13,828 nucleotides of DNA from Ettlia oleoabundans (taxonomy: Eukaryota; Chlorophyta; Chlorophyceae; Chlamydomonadales): the NCBI GenBank assembly GCA_019693395.1, contig JAAMXP010001974.1:4289-18116 (forward strand). The letters run 5' to 3'. Positions 9,606-13,828 of this stretch are shown in pieces. The first letter of the stretch is position 1. Each line of letters begins with the position of its first letter. The translations under genes were made by a program, and so were the position numbers. Under the pieces are notes generated by a model that did not search any database, had not been told where the DNA came from, and saw only the letters and a program-made list of their open reading frames with translations.

Positions 9606-11461
9606 TCAGCGCTCCTTCTTCTCCGCACGACTGCCATCCGCTGCTGATACTCCCGGACCGTCCATTGGCATGGTCATGTCCCTGCCCCTGCTGCTCGTCT
9701 GTGCTGCAAATGCTCGGCCAGTGTCCGGTGAAAGCAGCTTCAGCGCTCCCTTGAGAATCTTGGTGAACCAGAACAAATTCAAGGTGAACAGGATTGGCGG
9801 TACAAGGTAGATCAGCCATCGCGAGAGAGGCGTGATCTGCGCCCAGGCAGCGATGGGAGGCGCCCAATGGCACTGGGGCTCAGTGCACAAGCACGGCAAG
9901 GATGGCAACAGTTCTTATGCTATTCTGAAAGGCACGTGTGGTGATTGGATATAATTTTGAACGTGTACGATTGCCTCCTGCAACCTGTCCAGCAGCCTGC
10001 CAATCGGCGGCGCTGTGCCATGCGTGCCAGGCTCTTCCGCCACCCTGCCTGCCGCATGGTATATAGGCTTCCTTGGCTATTAGGAGGAGGTAAATGAATA
10101 ACAGGTGGTAATTGGTCTACAAAAGAAAGGAATCTCACCAAGTGAAACTCGCCCAAGTGGTGGTACACGTGGTGGAAGAAGAAAAGGAACAGCACAACTC
10201 GCCCCAGGATCCAGCTGCAACAAATGCACAAAACGGTGCAGGGGTTGGGTTGTTGGGAGGGGGGTCGGTATGCCAGACATACCTGTTTATGGCTTGTTCA
10301 ATTCCGTTGTGGCAACGACACGCCGTTTTGTCATGTTCCCACCCCCTGCTGTCCCAAAAACATATAAAGCCGGCTGGCTTGATAGTTAAGTAAATCACCA
10401 AAATGTTGTAACTGGGGCAGCGCTTTGGCCGCCAAACCCAGTCTCTGTTATTCCTTATCGCTGCCTCCCTTCCCCTTGTTCCCCCGAATAACCTTAACAG
10501 AAGCGCCATGCCGTTTGCTGTGTAAACGCGATGCTCTCTCCAACCCCCCTTGTCCAGGACAAACCGCAGGTTGACAAAGGGTGTGGTGCACTCCGTCGCC
10601 AGCAGTGCCAGTGTGTAGGCATGCGCCTGACCCTGTAGTGAACTTTTCAGGAGAATACTCTGGGAACAGCCTCATCAGAAGGGTAGCCAACAGCTCTAAC
10701 TATCAGCAGGGTCAGGTCAGCTCATCCTCTTCTGCTGGTCGGAGCCGGAACACTGGCTGTTACCCAAGCCTTGCCTGGAAAGCCGCCGCCGCTACCGAAG
10801 CCAGTGCTGCCAGGTGGTGCACTGCCATCTCCGGCCCCCCAAAAACGGGGAAATAGAGGACCAGGAGCAGCAGGTCTGTGGCAAAGTAGCCCAAAGAGAA
10901 GCCCAGCGCCGCATCAGACAGCGGCGAGGTGCGCAGCACAAAGGGCCTGCTCTCTGCCTGCAGGTAGGCAGGCGCAGGCAGGCGGGGGCTGGCCGGTTGG
11001 CAGGGGTTGCAACGCATGCTCTGGCTGGTGGGTTTGGGGTAACGCCCGCCGATGTTCCAGCAACTGAAGGAAGTTTGCAGCATCCACACAAAGAAGCTTC
11101 ATGGAAGCTCACCTCATCATCGGAGAACACAGGGGACAGCAAGAAGAGGTAGATGGTTGCGGCAGTGATGGCGATGGCATGCACCGTGGATGGCAGCCTG
11201 CATAGCGGGCATGCACGAGCGTGAGGCTGTCCTTTGGTCTGGCAGTTTACGAGAACCCCTTGCAAGCGACAATAATGCATTCAGCATTACATAAGCACGC
11301 ACAAATAGCAAGGCACTTGGTCTTCACCTGCCATCCCACTCCAGCCTGTCCACAGCCGACAGCTTGCGATAATGTAGGAACGATGGTGAAACACGCTGTG
11401 CCAGGCGGAGGCTGGCCATGTAACAAGCATAGCCCACACCAGCTGCACAAAGGCTCAGCAT
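9606..11461 (-). CDS. TLC-domain multi-pass membrane protein (TMEM56/TLCD4-like)
   Basis: Six exons (11461-11328, 11197-11113, 10957-10775, 10632-10493, 10214-10139, 9836-9606) give 282 aa, usual for the family. TLC (TRAM/LAG1/CLN8) proteins lie in ER or other internal membranes and are linked to lipid synthesis or lipid sensing; the substrate of this subgroup is not known. Family landmarks in order: YRKLSAVDRLEWDGR and STVHAI (31-52), DAALGFSLGYFATDLLL and the double-His GGPEMAVHHLAAL (about 88-125), ATECTTPFVNLRF (about 146-158), FFFHHVYHHLGE, and the last helix with LNLFWFTKILKGALKLL. Six or more hydrophobic helices are visible. The C-terminus EKKER fits a dilysine KKxx ER-retrieval signal. 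The start is uncertain: the only in-frame ATG (11461) has T at -3, and an upstream exon could exist. The intron at 10774 is GC-AG. It is divergent from the JmjC gene. Confidence 0.87.
10633..10774 (-). other. GC-AG intron 3 of the TLC gene
   Basis: The exon ends TTCCAG (Phe-Gln) before GCAAGG, and the acceptor CACTACAG lies 142 nt on. The join gives AAAAFQ-GQAHAYTLALLATE, in phase 0 and matching the TLC pattern. The next available GT (GTAACA, 11 nt later) puts the downstream exon out of frame. Confidence 0.75.
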
Positions 11462-11929
11462 CCAGTTCGGTACATAAAGGCAACATGGTGGACTGGGCAG
11501 TGACCAGAAGATGAAGCGCTGGCGATGACAAAAGGTTGGCAACAGCAGCGGCGGCGGCGGCGGTAAAGTGCAGTGGCAGTTGTCGTGTCTGACCACCTCC
11601 TTCTAGGACGATCAGCTTCTCGACTGGCAGCATTTTGTTAGGACCGCAGTACGCGTTGCCGCTCCGTTCGAGAGCAGCGACACGGTGCCGGCAGGCACGT
11701 TAGGAAACCCTTCTGTGGTTCGGTGAGCACAATATACTTGTGCACAAATGTTCTCCACGGCGCGCGACTCCTTCAGGTCCCCAGCTCGCGAGATGATGAC
11801 GTGTCCCCGAAAGGAGATACAACTTTTGTGCACACATAAACCTTCTAGCGCATCCGCCTAGCACATAGTAACTGAGATTTACACTTGTTTTGGTAGCACT
11901 TGGATAGCCCGGCACCGCCCGCGCTGCCA
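11462..11929. promoter_or_regulatory. Head-to-head promoter region
   Basis: This 468-bp region separates the start codons of the divergent TLC and JmjC genes, so it should hold both promoters and leaders. It includes a CGG tract near 11549 and an AT-rich AATATAC string near 11728, but no convincing TATA or CCAAT box at a sensible distance. A minus-strand frame starting with ATG at 11633 crosses part of it; I could not splice it in phase to the TLC gene. Confidence 0.45.
11543..11563 (+). repeat. CAG/CGG trinucleotide repeat
   Basis: Two CAG units are followed by five CGG units. The repeat lies just upstream of the TLC gene start and could vary in length between strains. Confidence 0.8.
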
Positions 11930-13776
<1,847 letters not shown>

Positions 13777-13828
13777 GTGAGCAAAAGGAGGTTAGCCTGC
13801 TGCTTGTGTGTGGGGGGTGTGTGTGCGC

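Noticed and set aside
10058..10068. TATATAG-like string
   Set aside because: It lies inside the last intron of the TLC gene, far from any start codon, so it has no support as a TATA box.
11247..11633. Minus-strand ATG frame of 128 codons with an Ala run, considered as the TLC first exon
   Set aside because: It is in a different frame from the TLC exon, and no donor/acceptor pair with good sites joins it in phase. The Ala run is just the CGG repeat.
13803..13828. GT-rich run at the right edge
   Set aside because: It is simple-sequence DNA in the sixth intron of the JmjC gene; no function can be argued.

Overview
The window looks like nuclear DNA of a unicellular green alga, most likely a trebouxiophyte of the Coccomyxa/Chlorella/Trebouxia kind. 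This is inferred from moderate GC, genes cut into many short exons by 72-302 nt introns, 33 of the 39 inferred 3' splice sites ending in GCAG, a TGTAA polyadenylation signal after one gene, and a secreted protein carrying an 'RRLL' module of the type I associate with algal surface proteins. All gene models were spliced by eye, requiring the reading frame to close and the protein to match its family. No transcript evidence was available.

Layout from left to right: (1) the 3' end of an unrecognised plus-strand gene (1-402); (2) a convergent 16-exon minus-strand gene (4904-734) for a predicted cell-surface protein with a signal peptide, a chitin-deacetylase-like CE4/NodB domain, two LysM domains, an algal extracellular module, Pro-rich linkers, one transmembrane helix and a basic cytoplasmic tail; (3) a 13-exon minus-strand gene (8886-5345) for the flap endonuclease FEN1, 390 aa, complete; (4) a possible small plus-strand coding exon in the gap upstream of FEN1 (about 9080-9240); (5) a 6-exon minus-strand gene (11461-9606) for a multi-pass TLC-domain membrane protein with a C-terminal KKxx motif; (6) divergent from it, the 5' part of a plus-strand gene (from 11930) for a JmjC/cupin-4 oxygenase of the NO66/MINA (ribosomal oxygenase) type, cut off by the window edge.

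The genes are an ordinary mix (cell-wall glycan modification, DNA replication/repair, membrane lipid or ER function, ribosome/histone hydroxylation) and do not form an operon-like system. The points most worth a second look are the membrane-anchored deacetylase-LysM architecture, three introns whose frames demand GC-AG splicing in three different genes, a Glu in place of a catalytic Asp of FEN1, and an in-frame 93-nt possible retained intron.
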